Program-made: the position numbers and the translations under genes | Assembly: GCF_014646895.1 (NCBI RefSeq) | Contig: NZ_BMOD01000003.1 | Location: 124,001-188,000, forward strand | Direction of reading: 5' to 3' | Origin: Deinococcus roseus | GTDB lineage: Bacteria; Deinococcota; Deinococci; Deinococcales; Deinococcaceae | Length of the DNA: 64,000 bases | Notes under the pieces: model-generated | Seen by the model: only the letters and a program-made list of their open reading frames with translations | Told to the model about the DNA's origin: nothing | The model's database searches: none | Part shown: piece by piece, positions 1-8,471 of the stretch | How positions within the stretch are numbered: position 1 is the first letter of the stretch | Layout of the letters: the number at the start of each line of letters is the position of its first letter

Positions 1-158
1 GTGGCCCAGATGCCCACAGCAACCATGGCCAGCAGGTGATCCAGTCCGGTCAGGGGATGTGAGAAGCCCTGCATAAAGCTGCTTGTGCTGGAAATTCCGG
101 TGTGTGCTGCAGAAAATCCCATAATTCCAAGGGTGAGAAGGGCAATTTTTTGCTTCAT
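1..158 (-). CDS. HupE/UreJ family protein, N-terminal part (cut by window edge)
   Basis: The first 52 residues are visible; the rest lies left of the window. The start ATG at 158 has a GGAGG ribosome site seven bases upstream. The N-terminus looks like a short signal or first membrane segment, followed by the motif HPLTGLDHLLAMVAVG, which is the hallmark of the HupE/UreJ family of small multi-spanning membrane proteins. Family members are linked to nickel or cobalt uptake, next to hydrogenase or urease genes or under B12 control. The metal substrate cannot be told from this fragment. Confidence 0.8.
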   Translation of the reverse strand, partial: MKQKIALLTLGIMGFSAAHTGISSTSSFMQGFSHPLTGLDHLLAMVAVGIWA

Positions 159-312
159 GTCACGTTCCTCCTGGCCCAGAGTGCACTTTTTCAGTGACAG
201 CCGGTTGGTAGCAGTGTATCGGAAAATGCCCCTGAGGGATAGGGAAAGGCTGGACGACCAGGGAGTGAGAGGGGTCTGCTGTGGCTGCAAGGATGGGGAT
301 AGGGTTTAATAA

Positions 313-341
313 TTGACAAGTTTCATCAACTATTGTAGGAT
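313..341 (+). promoter_or_regulatory. Sigma-70-type promoter
   Basis: TTGACA (313-318) and TAGGAT (336-341) are separated by exactly 17 bases. The promoter reads toward the monooxygenase gene, whose ATG is at 546, which implies a leader of about 200 bases. The leader contains a small hairpin, TGCCCT (407-412) with AGGGCA (422-427). The rest of 159-545 holds no gene that I can support. Confidence 0.6.
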
Positions 342-545
342 CAACCCTGACGAGCACCCAGGATTTCCAACCCTGTAAACACTGAAAACGTTGCACTTCA
401 CTTCATTGCCCTCCTGACGAAAGGGCAGAGCCCACCTTTCTTTCGCAACCAGAACACCCGCCCTGACCACCCAAACGTTTGCCGAGGCGTTTCTGAAGGT
501 GCAGTGGTCCTGTTCTGTGTGAAATCCGATTCAAGGAGACTCTTC

Positions 546-1928
546 ATGTCACACCATACCCCCTCAGACAGCAAAAAACAGATCAAGCTGGGCGCATTCC
601 TGATGACCGATGGACACCACATCGCTGCCTGGAGGCACCCAGAAGCCAACCCATATGCCCATGTCAGCTTCGAGCACTTCAAGGAACTGGCCCAGAAGGC
701 AGAAGCGGCCAGATTTGACACCATTTTCTTTGCAGATTCTGCTGCCGCCTGGATCGACGACGATGGCGTGTTCAGCCACACCTCCAGAGGGGCACACTTT
801 GAACCCCTCACGTTGCTTTCTGCGCTTGCAACTGTGACCAGCAACATCGGACTGATTGCCACCCAGACCACCACCTACAACGAGCCCTACCACCTGGCCC
901 GCAAATTTGCCTCGCTGGACCAGATCAGCGGCGGGCGTGCAGGCTGGAACCTGGTGACTTCCGCCAATGGCCGCGAAGCCTTCAACTTCAACCGGGACAG
1001 CCACGTGGTTTTTGAAGAACGCTATGACCGCGCCCATGAATTTGCTGAAGTGGTCACGGGCCTGTGGGACAGCTGGGAAGATGACGCCTTCATCCGGGAC
1101 AAAGAGAGCGGCGTGTTCTCCGATCCAGAGAAAGCCCATGTGCTGGGACACGTGGGCAAGCACTTCAAGGTCCGGGGTCCCCTCAATGTGGCCCGCTCTC
1201 CCCAGGGCCGCCCGGTGATCGTGCAGGCCGGATCTTCTGAAGAAGGCAAGGAACTGGCAGCCGCCACCGCAGAAGTGGTGTTCACCGCCCAGCAGACCCT
1301 CAAAGATGCCCAGAATTTTTACAACGACCTCAAAGGCCGCCTTGCAAAATATGGCCGCTCTGAAGACGACCTCAAGATCATGCCTGGTGTGTTGCCTTAT
1401 GTTGGACGCACCGCCCAGGAAGCCCGCGACAAATTCGACCTGATCCAGTCTCTGGTGCTGCCCAAATTGGGCCTCTCCCAGCTTTCCAGCCTGCTGGGTT
1501 TCGACCTGAGCGGTTACGATGTGGAGGGTCCCGTTCCAGAATTGCCCCTCACCAACAACAACCGCAGCCGTCAGGCTTTGCTGGTGGAGCAGGCCAGACG
1601 CGACAACCTCACCATCCGTGACCTCTACCTTTCCGTCACGGGAGGACGCGGTCACTGGCAATTGATCGGCACCCCCGAACAGATTGCAGACGAACTGGAA
1701 GAACGCTTCCTGAACCGTGGCGCAGACGGCTTCAACGTGATGGGTCCGGTCTTGCCTGCTGGTCTCGATGACTTCATCGAACTGGTGGTTCCCGAACTGC
1801 GCCGCAGGGGCCTGTTCCGCCATGAATACGAGGGCAAGACCCTGCGTGAAAACCTGGGCCTCAAACGCCCCGAGAACACCTTCCGAATCAAAGCCAGACA
1901 GAACAGGGAACCCGTGCTGGTCAAATAA
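546..1928 (+). CDS. LLM-class flavin-dependent monooxygenase (NtaA/SnaA/DszA-like)
   Basis: This 460-residue protein matches the length and layout of the NtaA/SnaA/DszA branch of bacterial luciferase-like monooxygenases. These use FMNH2 from a separate reductase to oxidise organosulfur, chelator or heterocyclic substrates. Visible family traits are the N-terminal LGAFLM strand, HVSFEHFKELAQ, a FFADS segment, GRAGWNLVTS and, in the middle, VIVQAGSSEEGKELAA. The ATG at 546 is chosen over an upstream in-frame codon at 504 because AAGGAG sits just before it. No flavin reductase gene is adjacent, so the partner must be encoded elsewhere. The substrate is unknown. A strong terminator follows directly. 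Confidence 0.85.
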   Translation: MSHHTPSDSKKQIKLGAFLMTDGHHIAAWRHPEANPYAHVSFEHFKELAQKAEAARFDTIFFADSAAAWIDDDGVFSHTSRGAHFEPLTLLSALATVTSNIGLIATQTTTYNEPYHLARKFASLDQISGGRAGWNLVTSANGREAFNFNRDSHVVFEERYDRAHEFAEVVTGLWDSWEDDAFIRDKESGVFSDPEKAHVLGHVGKHFKVRGPLNVARSPQGRPVIVQAGSSEEGKELAAATAEVVFTAQQTLKDAQNFYNDLKGRLAKYGRSEDDLKIMPGVLPYVGRTAQEARDKFDLIQSLVLPKLGLSQLSSLLGFDLSGYDVEGPVPELPLTNNNRSRQALLVEQARRDNLTIRDLYLSVTGGRGHWQLIGTPEQIADELEERFLNRGADGFNVMGPVLPAGLDDFIELVVPELRRRGLFRHEYEGKTLRENLGLKRPENTFRIKARQNREPVLVK

Positions 1929-1948
1929 TGCCTCTGTGGGGGAGGAGC

Positions 1949-1978
1949 AAAAAGCGCCGGAATGTTCCGGCGCTTTTT
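1949..1978. terminator. Bidirectional intrinsic terminator
   Basis: A 14-base perfect stem (AAAAAGCGCCGGAA paired with TTCCGGCGCTTTTT) closes on a two-base TG, so the real loop is slightly larger. The A-run and T-run flank the GC core, so it can end the monooxygenase transcript on the plus strand and the TPR gene transcript on the minus strand. Confidence 0.85.
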
Positions 1979-1999
1979 GCGGTGGGGGTTTTGCAGTGT

Positions 2000-4228
2000 T
2001 TATTCTTTAGCAGAAATCAGGCTGATGGATCCCTCGTAAAGGCTCTGTTCGTACCCGACCTTCACGGCCCCTCCAATCATGTCTGAGCGGGCAATGTCGA
2101 TTTTGGCTCCGGCATCGGTGATGTCGTAATTGCCATCCACGGTCATGTACAGGCCACCTTTCACGCCAGCGTCCATTTCAATGGGTCCGAGTTCTGCTGC
2201 AGCGGAGAGTTTGGCTCCGGCAAAAACGGTCACCTTGCCATCAAAGGCATACCCGTACTGTTTGAGCTGCATCACAGCATCCGGGTTTCTTCCGGCCTGG
2301 GCTTCAATGAAACGCTCTTTGGGATCGGTGAGCCGCTTGTAGCGCTGCGAAAACTCGTAGGTCACCTGACCGAACAGGGGCAATTTGCCATCCGAGCCAA
2401 TTTCCACCTCGATGGCCTCACAGGTGTAGGTCACCTCGATGATGCCTGCAGAAGCTTTGGGTTTGAGGTCGGGCTTCTCGCAGATTTCGGGGTCTTCGGG
2501 GTCCTCGGCTTTCAGGTCTGCCGGGGGCACTTCGTCTTTGCACATGCTGCCATAGTTGCCCGCAGTGAAAACATGCATGCCCACCAGGCTCAGGTAACTG
2601 TAGTAGTGCTGGAAATACAGCGCGCGGGTCTGGGTGTTGGCGGCGGCGTAAAACTCGGGGTCGCTGAATTCACCGGTCAGGCCGCTCATGGTCTTGTGGA
2701 AGGGGCGGTAGTAGGCCCGGTAGGCCATGTCGTACTTCTGCACCTGCCCGACCAGTGAAGAATTCCAGTTCTGACCGTGGCTGCACATGTGCTGCTCGTA
2801 CTCGATGCGTGCCCGCTCCTGACAGGGACCGTTGGTGCCGCAGGAGAGCTGCTGTGAGGCGTAAACCTCTGCGGTGTTCTGGGCTGCCCTGAAGTAGATG
2901 TCGTCTGCATTTTCTCTGGCCTTGCCATACTCCATGAAAGCCTCATCGACTTTTTGGTACAGGTCATTCAATTTGCGGTCTTCGGGGTCTGCAGAGTTGA
3001 TGGGACCCAGCAGGTGCAAGGAGACTTCGCCGGTCATGCGGGTCTTGGGGTTTTTCAGCATGGCACTGGCTTTTTCTTGCACTCTGGGGAACATCTCCGT
3101 GTACTTCTGGGTGAAGTTGGCCATCCCCTGTGAAGCCCGCCCCAGTTCGGTGCTGATGTAACCCATGGCCAGGGTGGCAACTTTGGTGTTGGCAGGAATG
3201 GGAATGTGGGGGAAACGCCCCTCCACCCCACGGTCCAGCGCGTAAGCTTCCTGCCAGGGTTTCAGGGTGATGGCGTCGGCTTCTTCAGACACCACGGGCT
3301 CCTTGTTGGGGCCCAGCATGTCCTTGATGGGTTCCCGGTACACACCCAGACGGTACCAGCGTGCAGCCTCTTCACACTTGCCCTGCTCTCCAAGGGCCTG
3401 GGCAAGGTTGCGTTTGGCTTCGGGGAGCAGGGGTTCCAGTTGCACAGCCTGCCTCAGGACCACCTCGGCCTGTGCGGGTTTGTTGATGCCAAGCAGGGCA
3501 TGGCCCTGGTTGTTCAGCAGCAAAGCCTGTTTGTTGAGGCTCCAGGGGGCAAGCGTGGCATCCTGCAGGACTTTTGCAGCATCCAGCAAAGCCAGACTCT
3601 CGTACCAGAAACCATAGAAGTTGGCGAGGCCCGACAGGTTCACCAGATGGCTGGGGTTCTGGGGTTCCAGTTCATGGGCACGCAGCAGCAAAGCCATGGC
3701 CGCCAGGGGTTTGCCGCTGGCAAGGGCCACAGGCACCATGCTGATGGCTTTCTGGGCAGACTGATATTCGGGCATGGCCTTCAGAACCGTGAAAGCCTCT
3801 GGACTCAGGGATCCTTCCAGAGCCGCCTGCAACATGCCGATGGCCTGCTCCAGGTTCACTTCCTGCTGGCTTCCGGGCAGGGTTTCATCCAGGGCCGGAC
3901 GGGGCTGGTTGAGCACCTCTCCGGGTTGTCTGGAAAGGTTGTCCAGCATGCCTTTCAGGATGCTGTATCCCGGATCGGTGGGAGACATCTCCTTGAGGCG
4001 GTCCTGCAGTTGCTTCTGGGCCTCGGACATTTTGTCTTGCAGCACAGCGCCCATGTCGGGCATCAGGGTCTGGCCGCCTTCACGGGTGGGGCACTGCACC
4101 TGATCGTTTTTCGGGATGGTTTGAATGTTGGTGAAAGAAAGCATCTGTGGGGCGGCTTGCGCTCCAAAGCACAGTGTGCTGCCCAGCATTAAAAGTGTTC
4201 TGTACACGGGTTTGATGGCCTGTTTCAT
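2000..4228 (-). CDS. Secreted TPR-repeat protein, unknown function
   Basis: The product has 742 residues. It starts with a clear signal peptide (MKQAIKPVYRTLLMLGS, cleavage near FGAQA-AP) at the ATG at 4228, which has GGGAG upstream; an upstream in-frame codon would bury this signal. Residues about 150-310 contain TPR-like helical pairs (for example ALLLRAHELEPQNPSHLVNL and a VVLRQAVQLEPLLPEAKRNLAQALGEQ-type unit). The later half has several Cys residues and many aromatic residues and resembles no family I recognise. It is probably exported and acts in protein-protein contact in the envelope. It stands alone between two terminator or intergenic regions. Confidence 0.7.
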   Translation of the reverse strand: MKQAIKPVYRTLLMLGSTLCFGAQAAPQMLSFTNIQTIPKNDQVQCPTREGGQTLMPDMGAVLQDKMSEAQKQLQDRLKEMSPTDPGYSILKGMLDNLSRQPGEVLNQPRPALDETLPGSQQEVNLEQAIGMLQAALEGSLSPEAFTVLKAMPEYQSAQKAISMVPVALASGKPLAAMALLLRAHELEPQNPSHLVNLSGLANFYGFWYESLALLDAAKVLQDATLAPWSLNKQALLLNNQGHALLGINKPAQAEVVLRQAVQLEPLLPEAKRNLAQALGEQGKCEEAARWYRLGVYREPIKDMLGPNKEPVVSEEADAITLKPWQEAYALDRGVEGRFPHIPIPANTKVATLAMGYISTELGRASQGMANFTQKYTEMFPRVQEKASAMLKNPKTRMTGEVSLHLLGPINSADPEDRKLNDLYQKVDEAFMEYGKARENADDIYFRAAQNTAEVYASQQLSCGTNGPCQERARIEYEQHMCSHGQNWNSSLVGQVQKYDMAYRAYYRPFHKTMSGLTGEFSDPEFYAAANTQTRALYFQHYYSYLSLVGMHVFTAGNYGSMCKDEVPPADLKAEDPEDPEICEKPDLKPKASAGIIEVTYTCEAIEVEIGSDGKLPLFGQVTYEFSQRYKRLTDPKERFIEAQAGRNPDAVMQLKQYGYAFDGKVTVFAGAKLSAAAELGPIEMDAGVKGGLYMTVDGNYDITDAGAKIDIARSDMIGGAVKVGYEQSLYEGSISLISAKE

Positions 4229-4484
4229 GGTGGTAAGCTCCCTTGCAGAAGACCTCGCTTCTTGCATGCTTCCACCTTACATGCCCCTCAATGATTGCAG
4301 CATGATTGGGGGCACAGGGGCAAACTGGTCCTCAAAATTCAGCCCACAATCACCTTGCTGGGGTATCACAGAATCAGGTGTTCGTTGTGATTGATACGAA
4401 ATCCTGCTGGCATCAAGATTATTGTGTCCTGCAGGGGCCACGTGCCGTTCTGGGCCAGCAAGCATTCACATTCAAGGAGGCATC

Positions 4485-5918
4485 ATGAAAGTTGACCCTT
4501 TTACCCTGGTGATTCTGGGCGCCACTGGAGACCTCACCCGCAGATTGCTCTTTCCTGCCGTTTACCGCCTGTTTGCCAAGGGCCGCTTGCCTGACCTCAA
4601 AGTGGTGGGTTATGCCATGGAGGACTGGTCCACAGAACAGTTCCAGCAGCATCTGGAAAAGAACATGCAGGAATTTGTGCCTGATTTTTCGCAGGAAAGC
4701 TGGGAAAAACTCAAAGCCCAGGTGCAGTATGTCTCAGGAGATTTGACCCCGGAGCACCTGAAAGCCCTGGAGCCCGTGGTGCAGGGGAATGCCCTGTTCT
4801 ATCTGGCCTTGCCTCCTCAATTGTTTGACGATGCGGCCATCGGTCTGGGCAGTGTGGGCCTGCAAAACGAGCAATCGGGCTGGCGCAGGCTGATCATCGA
4901 AAAACCTTTTGGCTGGGATTTGCAATCTGCGCAGCAACTCCGCGAAAAACTGCACCAGCACTGGCAGGAACCGCAACTGTTCAGGATCGACCACTTTCTG
5001 GGCAAGGAGACCGTGCAGAACCTGATGGTGTTCCGCTTTGCCAACCGCTTCATGGAGCCCATCTGGAACAGCGCCAACATCGCACAGGTGCAGATCACCG
5101 CAGCAGAAACCCTGGGTCTGGAGGGCCGCTACAAGTACTACGATCAGGCCGGAGCCCTCAGGGACATGCTGCAAAACCACCTGATGCAGATTTTTGCCCT
5201 GACCGCCATAGAACCCGTCAGCAAATGGAATGCAGACAACCTGCGCCAGCACAAGGTGGAGGTGTTGCAAAGCGTGCGCCCGATCCCGCAGGATCGGGTG
5301 AAGGATTTCGCGGTGAGGGGCAGGTATGGTGCTGGTGAGATGGGGGGCAAAGAGGTTCCTGGGTACATGCAAGAAGAGGGTGTTCCCCAGACCTCCCGCA
5401 CCGAGACTTTTGCTGCAGTGAAACTTTACATCGACAACTGGCGCTGGGAAGGTGTTCCTTTTTATTTGCGCAGCGGAAAACGCATGCAGCAGGGCTACAC
5501 CGAATTGGCGGTGCAATTCAAAGAGGTGCCCACCCAGCTCTTCTCTGGGGTGGAAGACCTCAGCAACTGGCTGATTTTCCGCATGAAACCCGAGGAGCGC
5601 ATCGATCTGGTCGCCTACGCCAAAACCCCCGGTCTGGACCTGGAAACCCGCACGGTGGTTCTGAGCACCGACATTTCCAGACAGCAGGAAATTGATTTCA
5701 CGGCCTACGAGCAACTGATCATGGACGCTGCAGAAGGCGACCAGACCCACTTCCTGCGCTTCGATGAGGTGGAGGAGGCGTGGCGCATCCTGGACCCCAT
5801 CCTGAAAGCCTGGGAGCAGGGACAGCCCGAGGAATACGCCTCGGGTTCTCTGGGACCCAATGGTCAGGGCCGCCTGATGGACCACGGGCATTACTGGCGC
5901 AGCCCGGAAGACGACTGA
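4485..5918 (+). CDS. zwf: Glucose-6-phosphate 1-dehydrogenase
   Basis: This 477-residue cytoplasmic enzyme oxidises glucose 6-phosphate to 6-phosphogluconolactone with NADP, the entry step of the oxidative pentose phosphate path and an NADPH source. The nucleotide-binding motif GATGDLTRR is at residues 12-20. The substrate motif RIDHFLGKE begins at R167, and the general-base His equivalent is probably H232 in MLQNHLMQ. The length is typical of the family. The ATG at 4485 follows AAGGAGG by four bases. The usual neighbours (6-phosphogluconate dehydrogenase, OpcA, lactonase) are absent; only a small membrane protein follows. Confidence 0.95.
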   Translation: MKVDPFTLVILGATGDLTRRLLFPAVYRLFAKGRLPDLKVVGYAMEDWSTEQFQQHLEKNMQEFVPDFSQESWEKLKAQVQYVSGDLTPEHLKALEPVVQGNALFYLALPPQLFDDAAIGLGSVGLQNEQSGWRRLIIEKPFGWDLQSAQQLREKLHQHWQEPQLFRIDHFLGKETVQNLMVFRFANRFMEPIWNSANIAQVQITAAETLGLEGRYKYYDQAGALRDMLQNHLMQIFALTAIEPVSKWNADNLRQHKVEVLQSVRPIPQDRVKDFAVRGRYGAGEMGGKEVPGYMQEEGVPQTSRTETFAAVKLYIDNWRWEGVPFYLRSGKRMQQGYTELAVQFKEVPTQLFSGVEDLSNWLIFRMKPEERIDLVAYAKTPGLDLETRTVVLSTDISRQQEIDFTAYEQLIMDAAEGDQTHFLRFDEVEEAWRILDPILKAWEQGQPEEYASGSLGPNGQGRLMDHGHYWRSPEDD

Positions 5919-5999
5919 AAACCAGGACATGAAAACCAGGACAGAAGTCCTGCAACTTCTGGATTTCCCTTTTCGTACTTGTGGCAAGGAGGAATCACA

Positions 6000-6170
6000 A
6001 TGAACATGTATCAGGTGACTTTAAGCGAAATCTGGCAAATGCTTCCCTGGTGGCAATGGGTGCTGGGAGCGGCCCTGGCCATTCCTTTCACATGGCTTGT
6101 GGGTTATGTTTTGAGGGGCGTGTTCCCTTACTGGCTGGAAGACCAGCCGCAGACACAATCCCACGGCTGA
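6000..6170 (+). CDS. Small single-span membrane protein
   Basis: This 56-residue protein has an AAGGAGG site before its ATG. It carries one hydrophobic stretch (about residues 16-42, containing WVLGAALAIPFTWLVGYVL), followed by a short acidic and polar tail. It lies 81 bases after zwf on the same strand with no clear terminator between, so co-transcription is possible. No family is recognised. The strong ribosome site and sensible membrane topology support it as a real gene. Confidence 0.6.
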   Translation: MNMYQVTLSEIWQMLPWWQWVLGAALAIPFTWLVGYVLRGVFPYWLEDQPQTQSHG

Positions 6171-6201
6171 CCCACTTCTCATTCACATCATTCACAAAAG
6201 C

Positions 6202-6234
6202 AACACGCAGGAGCAGGACTCAGGCCTGCGTGTT
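6202..6234. terminator. Terminator hairpin between converging genes
   Basis: AACACGCAGG (6202-6211) pairs perfectly with CCTGCGTGTT (6225-6234). The last codons of the minus-strand ABC exporter gene lie inside the hairpin. Confidence 0.6.
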
Positions 6235-8022
6235 GTTCCTGAACTGCAATTCGTAGAGGTCTTTGTACAATCCTCCCTGTTCCAGCAGGTCTTCATGCCT
6301 GCCTTCCTGCACGATTTTCCCCTGGTCCAGCACCACAATGCGGTCTGCGCTGCGCACCGTGGACAGCCGGTGGGCAATCACGAAGGTGGTGCGGCCCTGC
6401 ATCAGGGTGTTGAGGGCTTCTTGCACCAGCGATTCCGATTCCGAATCCAGCGAACTGGTGGCCTCGTCCAGGATCAGCAGGCGTGGGTTTTTGAGCAACG
6501 CACGCGCAATGGCAATGCGCTGTCTCTGACCGCCAGAGAGCTTCACGCCCCGTTCTCCCACCACCGTTGCGTAGCCTTCTGGAAAGCGGCTGATGAACTC
6601 GTGGGCATTGGCGGCTTTTGCGGCTTCCAGAACTTCATTTTCGCCTGCTTGCAGCCTGCCATACTGGATGTTTTCACTGATGCTGCCTGAAAACAGCAGG
6701 GTTTCCTGAGGCACAATCCCGATGTGGCCCCGCAGGTTCTGCAGCTCCATGTCTCTCAGATCCATGCCGTCCAGCAGAATCTTTCCTGAAGTGACATCGT
6801 AAAAACGCGGAACCAGAGACACCAGGGTGCTCTTTCCAGCCCCACTGGGACCCACAATGGCGATCACCTCTCCGGGATGGGCGGTCAGGGAGATGTTTTC
6901 CAGCACCTTTCCGCGGTCTCCGTAGGAAAAACCAACCTCCTCAAACTGAACCGTCCCCTTGACCTGTGGCAATGGGGTGGGCTTTTCAGGTTCGGGCAGG
7001 TCGGTCTGGGTGTCCAGCAACTCAAAAATGCGGCTGGAAGCCCCCAGGGCGCTCTGCACCTGCGCAAAAATGCTGGTGAGGGTGCCCACCGTGCCTGCAA
7101 TGTTGAAGGTGTAGAGCACGAAGGTCAGCAGCACACCAGGGCTGATCTCCTTGACCGCCACCAGACGACCTCCATACCACAGCACCAGAGCCAGGGCCGT
7201 AAAAATTGAGAAAAAGATCATGGGCCCCAGCACGGCGCTCATTCTGGCCCGCTGCAAAGCCACTTTCAGGGAATCCTGAATCAGGTCCCCATAACGGGCA
7301 GCTTCATGGTTCTCTGCAGTGAAAGACTGCACCACCCGCACCCCGGACAGGGTTTCTTCGGCGTGGGCGTTGGCTTTGGCCACCTGGTCCTGAAAGGCCT
7401 TGGACATCTGGCGGATCTGCCTGCCCAGATAACGGGCAATCAGGGCCACAGCAGGCACCACCGAGAGGATCAGCAGGGACAGCTTCCAGTTGGTGAAAAA
7501 CAGGATGGCCAGCGTGCCCACCAGCACAATCGGCACCGTGAACACCTGCACCAGTGTCGTGGACACCACCGATTGCACGGTGGAAATGTCCGAAGTCAGG
7601 CGGCTGGTGATGTCTCCGGTGCGGTTGTTCTCGAAGAAGTTGGAGGAGAGGCCCAGCAGGTGACGGTACAGGGATTTGCGCAACTCGGCCACCACGCTTT
7701 CCCCGGAGCGGGCCACCAGGTAATTCTGAATGCCTGTAAAAATGGCCTGTCCTGCAAAAACCCCCAGCAGAATGGGAAGAATGCGGTTCAGTTGCCCCAG
7801 GTTGGCCTCCAGAAAAGAAGCGTCAATCAGGCGGCCCACCAGTTGCGGAAAAAACAGATTGAATCCGGTGGAAATCAGGCTGGCAATCCCGGCCACCACC
7901 AGACCCCCCAGGTAAGGACGGGCATAAGCCAGCAGTCGCCTGAGCTGCTGGAAGCTCTGGCGGCCCATGGGTGTTCTGGAAGCAGGAGAGGGAGCAAGAG
8001 GAGGTCGAAACATGCCTCCCAT
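6220..8022 (-). CDS. MsbA-like ABC exporter (fused membrane and ATPase domains)
   Basis: The 600-residue protein is a half-size exporter that should act as a homodimer. Residues about 35-325 form a six-helix membrane domain. The ATPase domain shows the Walker A motif GPSGAGKST, the signature LSGGQRQR, the Walker B strand LLILDEA and the switch His in IAHRLST. The family exports lipids, peptides or drugs; the substrate here is unknown. The start is uncertain: 8022 is given, but an ATG at 8013 is almost equal and neither has a well-placed ribosome site. A terminator-like hairpin sits 56 bases upstream (8078-8117). Confidence 0.9.
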   Translation of the reverse strand: MGGMFRPPLAPSPASRTPMGRQSFQQLRRLLAYARPYLGGLVVAGIASLISTGFNLFFPQLVGRLIDASFLEANLGQLNRILPILLGVFAGQAIFTGIQNYLVARSGESVVAELRKSLYRHLLGLSSNFFENNRTGDITSRLTSDISTVQSVVSTTLVQVFTVPIVLVGTLAILFFTNWKLSLLILSVVPAVALIARYLGRQIRQMSKAFQDQVAKANAHAEETLSGVRVVQSFTAENHEAARYGDLIQDSLKVALQRARMSAVLGPMIFFSIFTALALVLWYGGRLVAVKEISPGVLLTFVLYTFNIAGTVGTLTSIFAQVQSALGASSRIFELLDTQTDLPEPEKPTPLPQVKGTVQFEEVGFSYGDRGKVLENISLTAHPGEVIAIVGPSGAGKSTLVSLVPRFYDVTSGKILLDGMDLRDMELQNLRGHIGIVPQETLLFSGSISENIQYGRLQAGENEVLEAAKAANAHEFISRFPEGYATVVGERGVKLSGGQRQRIAIARALLKNPRLLILDEATSSLDSESESLVQEALNTLMQGRTTFVIAHRLSTVRSADRIVVLDQGKIVQEGRHEDLLEQGGLYKDLYELQFRNNTQA

Positions 8023-8077
8023 CTTAGGGCAGCAGGCGGGCAGCGATTGTCACCCCATCTGCAAGAATCCCACCCAT

Positions 8078-8117
8078 AAAAAACCCCCGGCAGAAACCAT
8101 ACGTTTTCAGACCGGGG
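8078..8117 (-). terminator. Intrinsic terminator, permease side of ABC exporter gene
   Basis: Read on the minus strand, CCCCGG and CCGGGG (8112-8117 and 8085-8090 on plus coordinates) form a stem around an inner GTTT/AAAC pairing, followed at once by six U. It ends transcripts from the APC permease. It may also act as an attenuator for the ABC exporter, since I see no promoter between it and that gene. The remaining bases of 8118-8471 show no gene. Confidence 0.65.
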
Positions 8118-8471
8118 CAATATTTTGATCACACACTCCTGAGGATCTTTTGAAGTGTACCAGATTCGGGTTATGGTTGGGTTACAGGAAATCCACCATC
8201 CACCCATCAGAAAATTGCCCGATGCACAAAGGGCATTCGGGCGACTCCGGGGCCCTGGTCTTTTGGGATGCAAGGCCCTGATCATTTCTGCAGGGGCACC
8301 CTGAGTATGATCCCATGCGGCACGAAAAATCAAGGCCAAATGTGCAAATGTGCAAGGTGAAAGTGAAACAGGGCAGATCCCTGAGCAACCGTTTTTGTGT
8401 TCTTGTTCCATGTAAAAATCAGCCATGCAAAAACCGGAGGAGACAGAGCTCCCCCGGTGAATGGTTCTGAA

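Noticed and set aside
159..345. Cobalamin riboswitch before the HupE-like gene
   Set aside because: HupE genes are sometimes B12-controlled, but I could not find the conserved core or B12 box on the minus strand.
564..1823. Long open frame antisense to the monooxygenase
   Set aside because: It is a codon-bias shadow of the real gene, as are the other long antisense frames over zwf, the ABC exporter, the APC permease and the chitosanase.
7875..8426. 183-residue minus-strand frame before the ABC exporter
   Set aside because: It overlaps the exporter start, crosses an intrinsic terminator and has no family features.
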